Source: JANNNF01 sp963772935 (GTDB lineage: Bacteria > Pseudomonadota > Alphaproteobacteria > Rhodobacterales > Rhodobacteraceae). From it: DNA of 64,000 bases. The stretch is from NCBI GenBank assembly GCA_963772935.1, contig CAVYZK010000007.1, positions 310,001 through 374,000 on the forward strand, given 5' to 3'. A model generated the notes under the pieces. It was not told where the DNA came from. It saw only the letters and a program-made list of their open reading frames with translations, and made no database searches. This document shows positions 16,906 through 26,029 of the stretch, piece after piece (position 1 is the stretch's first letter; every line of letters begins with the position of its first letter). Position numbers and translations under genes: made by a program.

Positions 16906-19900
16906 TCAGATCACAGGGTTGATGTCATCGTCCAGAAGCAGGGTCGCCCCGCTGCTGCCAAGGGTATAGATCGTGTAGGATTGCCCATCCGGCCCGGTGG
17001 TGTGCTGCCCGGTGTTCACCGCGCCCAAGGCCGTGACGTGATCATCGCCGTCCGACATGATGATCAGACGATCATCCGGCCCGGTCAGATCGCGCAACTG
17101 CGCCTCGGTGATGGTCAGGCTGGCCTGAGCCGCCTCACGCAGGTCGATGACGCCGATATCCAGCCCCTCCAGCCCGTCGCGGCCCAGATCAATGTTGATC
17201 GACCCAAAGCTGTTTTCGACGAACAGGGTCGAGGCATGGTTCTGCGCATCATCCTCGGCCCGGATCACCAGATAGCTGCCATCCGGCACAGCGCTGGTAA
17301 AGCGGTTCGTCGTGTCGTTGAACATCGGGTCATAGTTCTGGCTGGTGGTCAGTTCGTTCTGCACGCCTGCGGCGGTGATCTCGAACACGTCATAGGCCCC
17401 GTTGCCCGCCGTCACGATCGAGGTGATGCCACCTGTCACGTTTTCGGTCAGGTCTGTCACCAATGGCGCGTTCGGGGCCACGGTATCGACCTTGAAGCTT
17501 TCGGTGATTTCACGCTCGTTGCCGAAGCTGTCGGTGGCGTGGATGGTCGCGGTCACGGAGGCGCCGTTGCCGGTGGGCAGATCGTTTGCCGGGAAGGTGA
17601 CGGACCACAGCCCGTTGGCCCCAACCGTAACCGTCTGATGCGCGCCGTTGGTCAGCGTGACAAGGATGGTCGAGTTCGGTTCAACTGTCCCGTTCAACGT
17701 CAGACCCTGCGCACGTTCCGCAGAGTTCAGGGTGTCGTCTGCCGTGATGTTGCCACCCGGGCGGGTCAGATCGTTGACGATGCGGTCCACAATCACCGTC
17801 TGGGTGATGGGGGACGACACGTTGCCATACCGGTCTGTCGCCACGGCGGTCATATCAACCGTGGTTTCGCCTGCCGGAATGGCGCTTGCCGGGATCGTGG
17901 TCGTCCAGGTGCCATCGGCCCCGGCGGTCACGGTCTGCGGTGCTGCGTTGCCGAAGGTCAGTTGCACGGTCGAGAAGGGTTCAACGGTGCCCGTCACGGT
18001 CACGCCAGTCAGTGCCTCGGCCCCGCTGATGCCATCGGTGCCCGACGACAGCGAGATGATCGAGAACGGGTTGACCTCGGTATCCACCTTGACCGCATGG
18101 GTGGCGGTTGCGGTGTTGCCTGCGGCGTCCGTTGCGGTGACGTTGATGGCGCTGTCATAGGTGCCCGCGCGGTAATCGGCGCTGGTGTAGCTTGCGGTCC
18201 AGTTGCCGCCTGCATCGGCGGTGACGACGCGGGTGACGCCCTCGAAGGTCACAGACACCGAGGCGTTCGCTTCTGCGTGGCCTGTGAAGGAAATGCCTGC
18301 GCTGCGTTCCGACCCGCTGGCCAGATCATCGCCGCCAAGCTGGCCTGCGTTCGACCGAGACAGAGGTGCCGGTGTCAACCTGAATGCTGCGGGTATCCGT
18401 TGCGGTGTTGCCTGCGGCGTCTGTTGCGGTGACGGTGGCCGTGGTGGTGGTCAGCGTGGTGGTGGCCGTGATGGACGCGGCTGGGAAGGTCACAGACCAG
18501 CTGCCATCAGCAGCGGTCGTGGCAGCCAGCGTGGTGCCGTTCCAGACGACACTGACGGTGGACCCTGCTTGCGAGGTGCCGGTCAGGGTCACGCCATCGG
18601 CGGCCTCTGCGGCGTTCACCACATTGTCGCCTTCCACCATCGAAGGCGCAAAGGCCACCGACGTGCTGGTATCGACGCGGAAGGTATGGCTGCCGGTGGC
18701 CGGGTTTCCGGCGGCATCGGTGGAGCTTGCGGTGATGGTGGCATCATACTCGCCCGCCGTCAGGCTGCCTGCGGCAAAGCTCACCGACCAGCGGCCATCA
18801 ACGCCGACAGTCGCGGTTTGAGTGATGTTTTGCAGCGTCACCTGAATGGTCGCCCCAGTGGTGCCGGTGCCGGTCAACTGGAACCCTGCTGCCGCTTCAG
18901 ACCCATTGACGGTGTTATCCGTCGTGACAGGGGCAAAGCCGATTGTGTTTGGTTCAGTGTCGATCTGGATGCTGCGGGTGGCGGTGGCGGTGTTGCCAGC
19001 GGCATCCGTCGCGGTCACGGTCGCGGTCGAAAGATAGGTACCTGCCGGAATGGTGGCGGCGCCAAAGCTGACAGTCCAGGTGCCATCGGCGGCCACGGTG
19101 GCGGGCAGGGTGGTGCCGTTCCACGCCACGCTGACGGTGGCCCCGGCCTGTGCCGTACCGGTCAGGGTCACGCCGTCGGCGGCCTCAACCGCGTTGACCA
19201 CGTTGTCGCCTTCCACCATCGCAGGCGCAAAGGCCACCGATGTGCTGGTATCCACGAGGAAGGTATGCGACCCGCTGGTCGGGTTGCCTGCGGCGTCGGT
19301 CGAAGTTGCGGTGACAGTGGCGGAATATTCCCCGGCGGTCAGCGTGCCCGGCGCAAAGTTGATCGTCCAGGTGCCATCAGCCCCCACGGTGGTCTGGGTG
19401 GTGATGCCCTGCACGGTGACGCTGATCGCAGCGCCCGCCGTCGCGGTGCCGGTCAGTTGGAATCCGGCGATGCCTTCGGCACCGTTCACGGTGTTGTCGG
19501 CGGTCACTGCGTCAAAGCCGATTGCGTTCGGTTCGGTGTCGATCTGGATATCGCGGGTGGCGGTGGCGGTGTTGCCAGCCGCATCCGTTGCGGTGACTGT
19601 CGCGGTCGAGGCGTAGGTGCCAACCGGAATGGCCGAGGCCGGGAAGGTCACGGTCCAGCTTCCGTCGGAGGCCACGGTGGCGGCCAGCGTGGTGCCGTTC
19701 CATGCGACGTTGACGGTTGCACCGGCTTGCGCCGAACCTGTCAGCGTCACGCCATCCGCGACTTCAACCGCGTTGACGATGTTGTCGCCTTCAATGGCAC
19801 CTGCCGAGAAGGAAACCGTGGTCGCGGTGTCAACATGGAAGGTGTGGGTGGACGTGGTGGAATTGCCAGCCGCATCAGTGGTGGTGGCGGTGATGGTCGC

Positions 19901-21232
19901 GTCATATTCACCCGCTGTCAGGGTGCCAGCCGCCCAAGTGACGGTAAAGCTGCCATCGGCCCCGGCCACAGCCGTTTGCGTCACGCCTTGCAGCGTGATC
20001 GACACGGTTGCCCCGGCCGACGATGTGCCAGTGATGGCAAATCCAGCGGTGTTTTCCGCGCCGTTCACCGTGTTGTCGGTGGTCACAGCGTTGAACGTGA
20101 TCGGCGGCGGCACGGTATCAACCACCAGCGTGTCATTCAGAACCGTGGTGTTGCCCAGCGGGTCTGTTGCGGTGACAACCATCGGGATCTGGTATTCACC
20201 GGGCGGCACTTGAGTCGTCGGGAAGGTGACGGTCCATGTGCCGGTGGTGGTGATGGTGGTGGTCTGGGTGAAGGTGCCGACCTGAACGGTGATGGTCGCC
20301 CCCGGCTCGCCCTCGCCCGAAATGGTCACGCCATCGGCGTATTCGGCAAGGTTTTCAACGTCATTGGTGGATAGCGCCCCTTCGGTGATTTCCACCGCAG
20401 GCGGGGTCAGATCCAGTATGAATGTCGGGCCAACCAGCGGCGTGGTGGTGCCGTCAGGCTGCGTCACCACAGCAGTGGTCAGGTGCGTGCCATCGGCAGG
20501 CAGGTCGGTGTGCGGGAACACGACATGCCAGGTGCCGCCATCCGTAATGGTGGTGGTCTGGGTTTCGGTGCCGATTGTCACGACAACCACATCGCCGGGC
20601 TCGCCCGTGCCGGTCACGTCCAGATCCTGATCGGTGGTGTTGGTGGTCACAGTTTGCGTGGTGCCCGTGCCGTCGATGGTGGGGTCTGCACGAGTGTCGC
20701 CATCCCCACCGCCACCGCCAATGATCGTGCCAATCACGCCAACGCCAGCCAGCCCGGCCCCGATGCCACCCAGCCCCACAAGGCCCGGCAGGAACGCAGC
20801 CATGCCCGCAGGTTCATCGCTGGCAGCAACACCCGCCAAGGCAAGGTTGTCGCTTTCGCCAAAGCGCAGATCGTCGAGGGTAGAGAATTTGTCCCAGTTG
20901 TCCGTCGCGCCGTAGCTGGCAAACAGTGTGCCATCCCCAGCCTGGGCCAGATCAACCGCAATGATTTCGCCATTTTGCGACAGGTACAGAAGGTTCGGCT
21001 CGCCGCTTTCCGGGAAGTATCCGGCCAGAGTGATCTGGCGGCCATCGGCAAGCGTCATCACCAGGTCGTCGCCTTGCTGGACATAGCCCGCAACGCTTTC
21101 CCGCGCGAGGTTCAGCGAGATTTCCTCGCCCGCGCCCAGCTTGATGAAATTACCGCCGCCGTCGCCCGCAACCGCACCACGAACCACACCGCCCGCAGCA
21201 TCGCGAACGACGAAATTAATCGCCTGTACCAT
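16906..21232 (-). CDS. BapA-like Ig-repeat adhesin, type I secretion substrate (frameshifted)
   Basis: A surface adhesin of 1441 residues after correction. The N-terminus (MVQAINFVVRDAAGGVVRG, then GYVQQGDDLVMTLADG) matches the BapA prefix domain. A glycine-rich turn near residue 185 leads into roughly a dozen Ig-like repeats of about 100 residues (recurring GADGTWTV, TATDAAGNTATAT and VDTEPN-type motifs). The C-terminus ends GATLLLDDDINPVI, typical of LapA/BapA type I secretion signals. No RTX nonapeptide block is seen. One extra base near 18346-18352 splits the frame; removing it gives 1442 codons. The exporter genes follow in the same operon, so it is their likely cargo, promoting attachment or biofilm. 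The start follows a GGCGGAG ribosome binding site. Confidence 0.85.
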
Positions 21233-21456
21233 ATTACTACTCCGCCTCAGATCGCCGGATCTATGCCCGGCATTTTGTAGTGAGGACTGATCGCCCTCTA
21301 TTGCCTGTATAAGTACCGAGGTTTTCTTGGAATTTCTAGTAGGACCATGGCTGAAAGTTGGGTTTAGCCAATTTTTCACCCCATTTCCGCCACTACTGCG
21401 ACCTATTCGCCATAGTGGTTGCTTTGGTCACTAGCGATTAGTAGTGCCGATGCACT
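21233..21456 (-). promoter_or_regulatory. AT-rich adhesin promoter region with repeated CACTA/TAGTG motif
   Basis: This 224-base gap lies 5' of the adhesin gene and is clearly poorer in GC than its flanks. It holds five copies of TAGTG or its complement: 21278-21282, 21391-21395, 21413-21417, 21429-21433 and 21442-21446. The middle pair forms CCACTA/TAGTGG and the last pair CACTA/TAGTG inverted repeats. No convincing -35/-10 pair could be fixed. A regulator binding here is a guess. Confidence 0.35.
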
Positions 21457-22455
21457 TCAACGCAATCTATGGCCGTTGCCGTCAAAGTGAAAAACCCGTG
21501 TTTGGTCAGGGGTTACATGAACAACCTCATCCACATGGTAGTCATGTTCGCCAAACAGCCGGATGGTCAGCAACCCATGCACATCCGACCGCACATAGAC
21601 CAGCGTTTCGCCGCCCAGTTTTTCCACATGGCTGACGGTTCCGGCGATCAAACCTGCTTCGCGCGACAGGGTCAGATGTTCGGGCCGCACGCCTGCGGTA
21701 TCGCTGGACATGCCCAGTTCGGCTGATTTCAGGAAGTTCATCATCGGGCTGCCGATGAAGCCCGCCACAAAGGTATTGGCGGGGTTGTTATACAACTCCA
21801 TCGGCGCGCCGACCTGTTCCACCCGGCCCGCCCGCAGCACCACGATGCGGTCGGCCAGCGTCATCGCCTCGACCTGATCATGGGTGACGTAGATCATCGT
21901 GGCCTTCAGGTCGCGGTGCAGGCGGGCAATCTCGATCCGCGTCGCCACCCGCAGGGCGGCATCAAGGTTCGACAGCGGTTCGTCAAACAGGAACAGCTTG
22001 GGCGTGCGCACGATGGCGCGGCCAATCGCCACCCGCTGCCGCTGCCCGCCCGACAGTTCTGCCGGCCTGCGGTCCAGCAGCGGCCCAAGCGCCAGCATGT
22101 TGGCGGCGCGGTCGGTGGATTTGGTGATCTCGGGCTTCGAGACTCCGGCCTGCTTCAGGGCCAGCCCCATGTTGTCGCGCACGGTCAGATGCGGGTAAAG
22201 GGCGTAGGATTGGAACACCATCGCCAGTTCCCGCTTGGCCGGGGCCACGTCGTTGACGCGTTTGCCATCCAGCAGGATATCGCCCCCCGACGCATCCTCC
22301 AGCCCCGCGATGATCCGCAGCAGGGTGGATTTTCCGCATCCTGACGGGCCGACAAAGACGCAGAACTCGCCCTCGTTCACGGTCAGATCGACGCCCTTGA
22401 TCACCTCGGTGGTGCCGAAGGATTTGGTGATGTTCTTCAGATCAAGCGCGCCCAT
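21457..22455 (-). CDS. Carbohydrate ABC transporter ATPase (UgpC/MsmK/MalK type)
   Basis: A 332-residue ATPase of the CUT1 sugar-transporter class: Walker A GPSGCGKST, Q-loop VFQSYALYPHLTV, signature LSGGQRQRVAIGRAI, Walker B LFLFDEPLSNLD and the C-terminal TOBE/OB regulatory domain (from about residue 240, with GVRPEHLTL). It would power the amino-sugar transporter encoded upstream on the same strand. The start at 22455 matches the family (MGALDLKNITKSFG); the longer frame runs into a repeat. A palindromic repeat separates it from the Gfo/Idh gene. Confidence 0.9.
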   Translation of the reverse strand: MGALDLKNITKSFGTTEVIKGVDLTVNEGEFCVFVGPSGCGKSTLLRIIAGLEDASGGDILLDGKRVNDVAPAKRELAMVFQSYALYPHLTVRDNMGLALKQAGVSKPEITKSTDRAANMLALGPLLDRRPAELSGGQRQRVAIGRAIVRTPKLFLFDEPLSNLDAALRVATRIEIARLHRDLKATMIYVTHDQVEAMTLADRIVVLRAGRVEQVGAPMELYNNPANTFVAGFIGSPMMNFLKSAELGMSSDTAGVRPEHLTLSREAGLIAGTVSHVEKLGGETLVYVRSDVHGLLTIRLFGEHDYHVDEVVHVTPDQTRVFHFDGNGHRLR

Positions 22456-22488
22456 GGTGGTCTCCGTTCTTCGTCGCCTTGCAGAATT

Positions 22489-22594
22489 GCCGCCTCCCCG
22501 CCCCCTTGTGGGGAGGGGATGGGGGAGGGGGGCCTGGTGCCAGCGTCGGACAGCCCCCCACCCCATCCCTCCCCACAAGGGGGAGGGGGCCGCC
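22489..22594. repeat. GC-rich palindromic intergenic element
   Basis: Two arms of about 37 bases (22489-22525 and 22556-22594) are near-perfect reverse complements around a 30-base centre. Each arm contains CCCCCTTGTGGGGAGGG-type sequence that is itself a short hairpin. It fills the gap between the Gfo/Idh and ATPase genes. The form resembles REP-like dispersed palindromes; copy number cannot be judged from this window, where it occurs once. Confidence 0.65.
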
Positions 22595-22629
22595 TTGGGC
22601 CGAGGGGCGGGATGGATTTGACAGGGCGA

Positions 22630-23663
22630 TCATGGCTGCAACCGCACTGGCAGCCCCGACCGCACGCTTTCATCCGCAGCAAGACAGATGGCGAGCGATT
22701 GAACCGCGTCGTTCATATGGCGGGTCAGGTCCAGCCCCTCAAGGATCGCCTTTGCGACAAAGGCCTGCTCGCGTTCGCACAGTTCCTGATGCCCCGGTTC
22801 ATCGGCCATCGACAGATCCTGCCGGGGCTGGCCCACCTTGTGCACCCGCAACATCGCGGTTTTGGTGTGGGTGTCCACATCGTCAGACCGCGCGTCATCC
22901 GGCATGCGGATCGACACGGCGCCATTCGGGCTGACCACATCTTTCACGAAAAACGCGGTGTCAGACATCATCGGGCCCCAGCCCGCCTCGTACCAGCCCA
23001 GACTGCCATCCTCGAACAGCACCTGAAAATGGCCGTAGTTATACATATCCGGCGCGATTTCGTTCGACAGCCGCAGCCCCATGCCCCGCACCTCGACCGG
23101 CTGGGCATCGGTGATCTGGCACATCACATCCACATAATGCACCCCGCAATCGACGATCGGCGGCGTGGTCTGCATCAGCGCCTTGTGCACCTCCCATGTC
23201 GGGCCGCTGACGATTGCTGGTTCAGGTTCAGGCGGAACACATAGGGCCCGCCCAAGGCCCGCGCCTCGGCGATCAGCCTGATCCAACTGGGGTGATGGCG
23301 CAGGATATAGCCCACCACCACCTTGCGCCCCAACCGCTGCGCACAGTCCGCCACCCGCCGCGCGTCGGCAACGGTGGTTGCCAGCGGCTTTTCGACAAAC
23401 ACATCGGCCCCAGCCTCCATCGCCGCCACGGCGTAATCGGCGTGGGTGTCGGAATAGGTCGAAACACAGACCAGATCGGGCTTCAACCGCGCCAAAGCCT
23501 CGTGGATAATCCGGCGGTGATCGCATAGCCCGCCAGTTCCGGGTCCAACGTCGGCTTGCGTGCGATTGACCAGCCCCACCAGATCAAACGCCGGATTGCG
23601 GTGATAGGCCAGCGCATGGCTGCGCCCCATGTTGCCCAGGCCCGCAACCAATACACGGATCAT
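22630..23663 (-). CDS. Gfo/Idh/MocA family oxidoreductase, multiply frameshifted
   Basis: An NAD(P)-dependent sugar oxidoreductase of about 344 residues. The Rossmann motif VLVAGLGNMGRSHA opens the protein; VFVEKPLATTVADARRV carries the family EKP motif; the C-terminal half includes VDCGVHYVDVMCQIT with the conserved D...H pair. Three indels break it: about +1 at 23560, -1 at 23505 (restoring GYAIT...HEALARLKPDL) and -1 at 23212 (joining NLNQQS to SGPTWEVHK). Adding the net missing base gives 345 codons. It lies in the minus-strand operon with the sugar transporter and murQ, its ATG overlapping the permease stop, so it probably acts on the imported amino sugar or a derivative. Substrate is unknown. 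Confidence 0.75.
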
Positions 23664-24502
23664 TTCACCGCTCCTGCTGTGATCCCGCGGATCAGTTGAC
23701 GTGAGAAGATCAGATACATCACCAGCACCGGCACGATGGCGAGGCTCAGCGCCGCCAGCACGGCGTTCCAGTTGGTGACGAACTGCCCGATGAACACCTG
23801 TGACCCAAGGGTGATGGTCTTGGTCTCCTCGGCGGGCGCAAGGATCAGCGGGAACCACAGGTCGTTCCAGATCGGGATCATGGAAAACACCGCCACCGTC
23901 GCCATCGCAGGCCGGACCAACGGCAGGACCAGCGTGAAGAAGATCGCGTATTCCGACAGCCCATCAATGCGGCCCGCGTTTTTCAGATCATCCGACACGT
24001 TGCGCATGAACTCGCGACAGGATGAACACCGCCAGCGGCAAGCCCTGCGCGGTGTAGACCAGGATCAGCGCGGTCAGCGTGTTGACCAACCCGCTGGCCA
24101 CCATCATCTGCAAGATCGCCACGGTGCCCAGCCGGATCGGAATCATGATCCCAAGCGCCAGATACAGGCCCATCAAGGTGCTGCCCTTGAACCGGTATTC
24201 CGACAGTGCAAACGCCGCCATCGCGCCAAACAGCAGCACGAAGAACAGGCTGGCGACGGTGACGATCATCGAATTGCCGGAAGTAGGCAAAGAAATCGCC
24301 CTGCTTCATCACCGTCTGATAGCCGATCAGATCGAAACTGCTCGGCCGTGGGCAACGCCAGAGGGTCCGCAAAAATCGCCTTGCGGGATTTGAAGCTGTT
24401 GACGACGATCACGAACACCGGGAACAGCGCGATCACGGTATAGGTGATCAGCACGGCATGGGCGGCGATGGTGCGCCCCAAGGACATACGCGCGGTTGCC
24501 AT
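23660..24502 (-). CDS. Carbohydrate ABC transporter permease (MalG type), frameshifted
   Basis: An inner-membrane CUT1 permease of 279 residues after correction. Three one-base insertions break it: TTT for TT at 24335-24337 (AEQF then DLIGYQTV), CC for C at 24279-24280 (FFAYF then GNSMIVTV) and one extra base at about 24011 (FILSR then FMRNVSDD). Removing them gives exactly 280 codons. The EAA loop MRNVSDDLKNAGRIDGLSEY and the final WNDLWFPLILAPAEETKTI region are typical of MalG/AraQ proteins. It overlaps both neighbours (TGATG with the MalF-type permease, ATGA with Gfo/Idh), indicating one operon. Confidence 0.8.
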
Positions 24503-25419
24503 CAGAATTGATACCTTCTCAGCCGGGTCTGGATGCCGAACAGATAGATGCACACGCCAATCAGGATGATGCCGAACATCGCCCCCGCAATCGCCGACCC
24601 CATGTAGGGATCGCCCAGTTGCAACTGAAAGCCAAAGAAGGTGCGATACAGGAACGTGCCCAGAATATCGGTGCTGAAATCAGGCCCGGCCAGCGCGCCT
24701 TGCGCCACATAGATCAGGTCAAACGCGTTGAAGTTGCCCACGAAGGTCAGGATGGAAATGATGCCGATGCTGGGCAGGATCAGCGGCAGCTTGATCTTCC
24801 AGAACTGGCTCGCCCCCGTGACCCCGTCCATCTCGGCAGCCTCGATCACCTCATCCGGGATCGACAGCAAGGCCGCATAGATCAGCATCATCGGGATGCC
24901 GACAAACTGCCAGACAGAGATCAGCGCGAGGGTGGTCAGCGCATAGGCCTCTTTCCCCAGCCAAGGCGCGAACAGGCTTTTGAGGCCGATGAAATCCAGC
25001 ATCCCCGGCGCAATCCCCCAGATCGGCGACAGGATCAGCTTCCACACAAAGCCCACGATCACGAAGGACAGGATGGTGGGAATGAAAATCGCGGTGCGGT
25101 ACGCCGCCGCCATCCGCAGCTTGGGCGTAGACAGGATCGCCGCCAGCAAAATCCCAATCGGGTTCTGCACCAGCATATGCACCACGAAAAACCACGCGTT
25201 GTTGCCAAGCGCGTTCCAGAACGCATCCGCCCAACGGGGATCGCCAAACAGCGTCGCAAAGTTCGACAGGCCCACAAACACCCGCGCACCATCAACCTTG
25301 TTGAACAAGGACAGGTTCAGGGTGCCGAACAGCGGAATGATCATCATCGCGGTGTAGACCAGCACAGCGGGTGCCAGAAACACGGCAATATGCCACCTTA
25401 CAGGCCTACCAGAAGCCAT
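24502..25419 (-). CDS. Carbohydrate ABC transporter permease (MalF/UgpA type)
   Basis: A 305-residue intact permease. Six membrane segments are visible, with the N-terminal AVFLAPAVLVYTAMMIIPLFG and an EAA loop SIPDEVIEAAEMDGVTGASQFW characteristic of CUT1 permeases. The start at 25419 has an AAAGGGGA ribosome binding site six bases upstream; the longer frame overlaps the preceding gene. It forms the membrane channel with the MalG-type permease whose ATG overlaps its stop. Confidence 0.9.
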   Translation of the reverse strand: MASGRPVRWHIAVFLAPAVLVYTAMMIIPLFGTLNLSLFNKVDGARVFVGLSNFATLFGDPRWADAFWNALGNNAWFFVVHMLVQNPIGILLAAILSTPKLRMAAAYRTAIFIPTILSFVIVGFVWKLILSPIWGIAPGMLDFIGLKSLFAPWLGKEAYALTTLALISVWQFVGIPMMLIYAALLSIPDEVIEAAEMDGVTGASQFWKIKLPLILPSIGIISILTFVGNFNAFDLIYVAQGALAGPDFSTDILGTFLYRTFFGFQLQLGDPYMGSAIAGAMFGIILIGVCIYLFGIQTRLRRYQF

Positions 25420-25466
25420 GTCATATCCCCTTTGAACGGTTGGTTTGTACGGGCTGATGCCCGGGT

Positions 25467-25898
25467 CTAGTCGCGGATCGTGGAACTGCTCAGCTTCATC
25501 ACAATATCTTTGGCCTTGTACGGACCCTGCCATGGGCGGTTCGTGACGGTACAGCGCATCACGTTCGCCGCCGCTTCAGAGTCGTAGACGGGAAACACTG
25601 ACAGTTGTGCCGGAACGGCTTTGCCGCGCACCCGGATAACGGTTGCCGAAAGCACTTTGTGACGGCGCGACAACGCGACTTTGGACCCTTTTCCCGGCCA
25701 CATCGCCCCGCAAAACGCAATCTTGTCCCCTATCTTTTGCGGGATCATGGCCACTACGAGTTGCGAGCTTTTTTCAAGCGTAACGGTCAAGGTGTGAAAG
25801 CCGGGTGGCATGGGTATTTCCGGCGCGGCGGCCGCCCCGACGGAAGGCAAGGCCATACTGAACGCAACCATCAAACCCAACACATGTGCCTTAACCAT
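25467..25898 (-). CDS. Small secreted protein of unknown function within the sugar-transport operon
   Basis: A 143-residue protein I do not recognise. The start at 25898 is preferred because a GGAGG lies nine bases upstream. Residues 1-25 form a signal peptide (MVKAHVLGLMVAFSMALPSVGAAAA). The mature part is about 115 residues, rich in beta-type segments (HTLTVTLEKSSQLVV, KVLSATVIRVRGKAV), and has two cysteines (IAFCGAMW and VMRCTVT) that could form a disulphide in the periplasm. It lies between the solute-binding protein and the MalF-type permease on the same strand, an unusual insertion in such an operon. An accessory binding role is possible but unsupported. Confidence 0.6.
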   Translation of the reverse strand: MVKAHVLGLMVAFSMALPSVGAAAAPEIPMPPGFHTLTVTLEKSSQLVVAMIPQKIGDKIAFCGAMWPGKGSKVALSRRHKVLSATVIRVRGKAVPAQLSVFPVYDSEAAANVMRCTVTNRPWQGPYKAKDIVMKLSSSTIRD

Positions 25899-25995
25899 CA
25901 AGCATAGCCTCCATATTTTCAAATCAGCGGTGCAGTCACTTCATCTCGGATCAGCAGCGCATGCAATGGCTCAGTTACGATCCAAGGGCCGGATC

Positions 25996-26020
25996 GGGTC
26001 CGGGGGCGTCCCCCGGACCC
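25996..26020 (-). terminator. Strong intercistronic hairpin after the sugar-binding protein gene
   Basis: GGGTCCGGGGG (25996-26006) and CCCCCGGACCC (26010-26020) form a perfect 11-bp stem with a 3-base loop, ten bases past the binding-protein stop. There is no T-run after it on the minus strand, so it looks like a partial terminator or mRNA-stabilising hairpin that keeps binding-protein mRNA in excess over permease mRNA. Confidence 0.6.
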
Positions 26021-26029
26021 TTGGCAAGG

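Noticed and set aside
18203..20374. A 723-residue plus-strand protein
   Set aside because: It is the antisense shadow of the adhesin repeats, with H/R/G-rich composition, no ribosome binding site and no family motifs.
16906..21232. CRISPR-like or tandem DNA repeat array
   Set aside because: The repeats have a period of about 300 bases, remain in frame and encode Ig-like domains; there are no short direct repeats with unique spacers.
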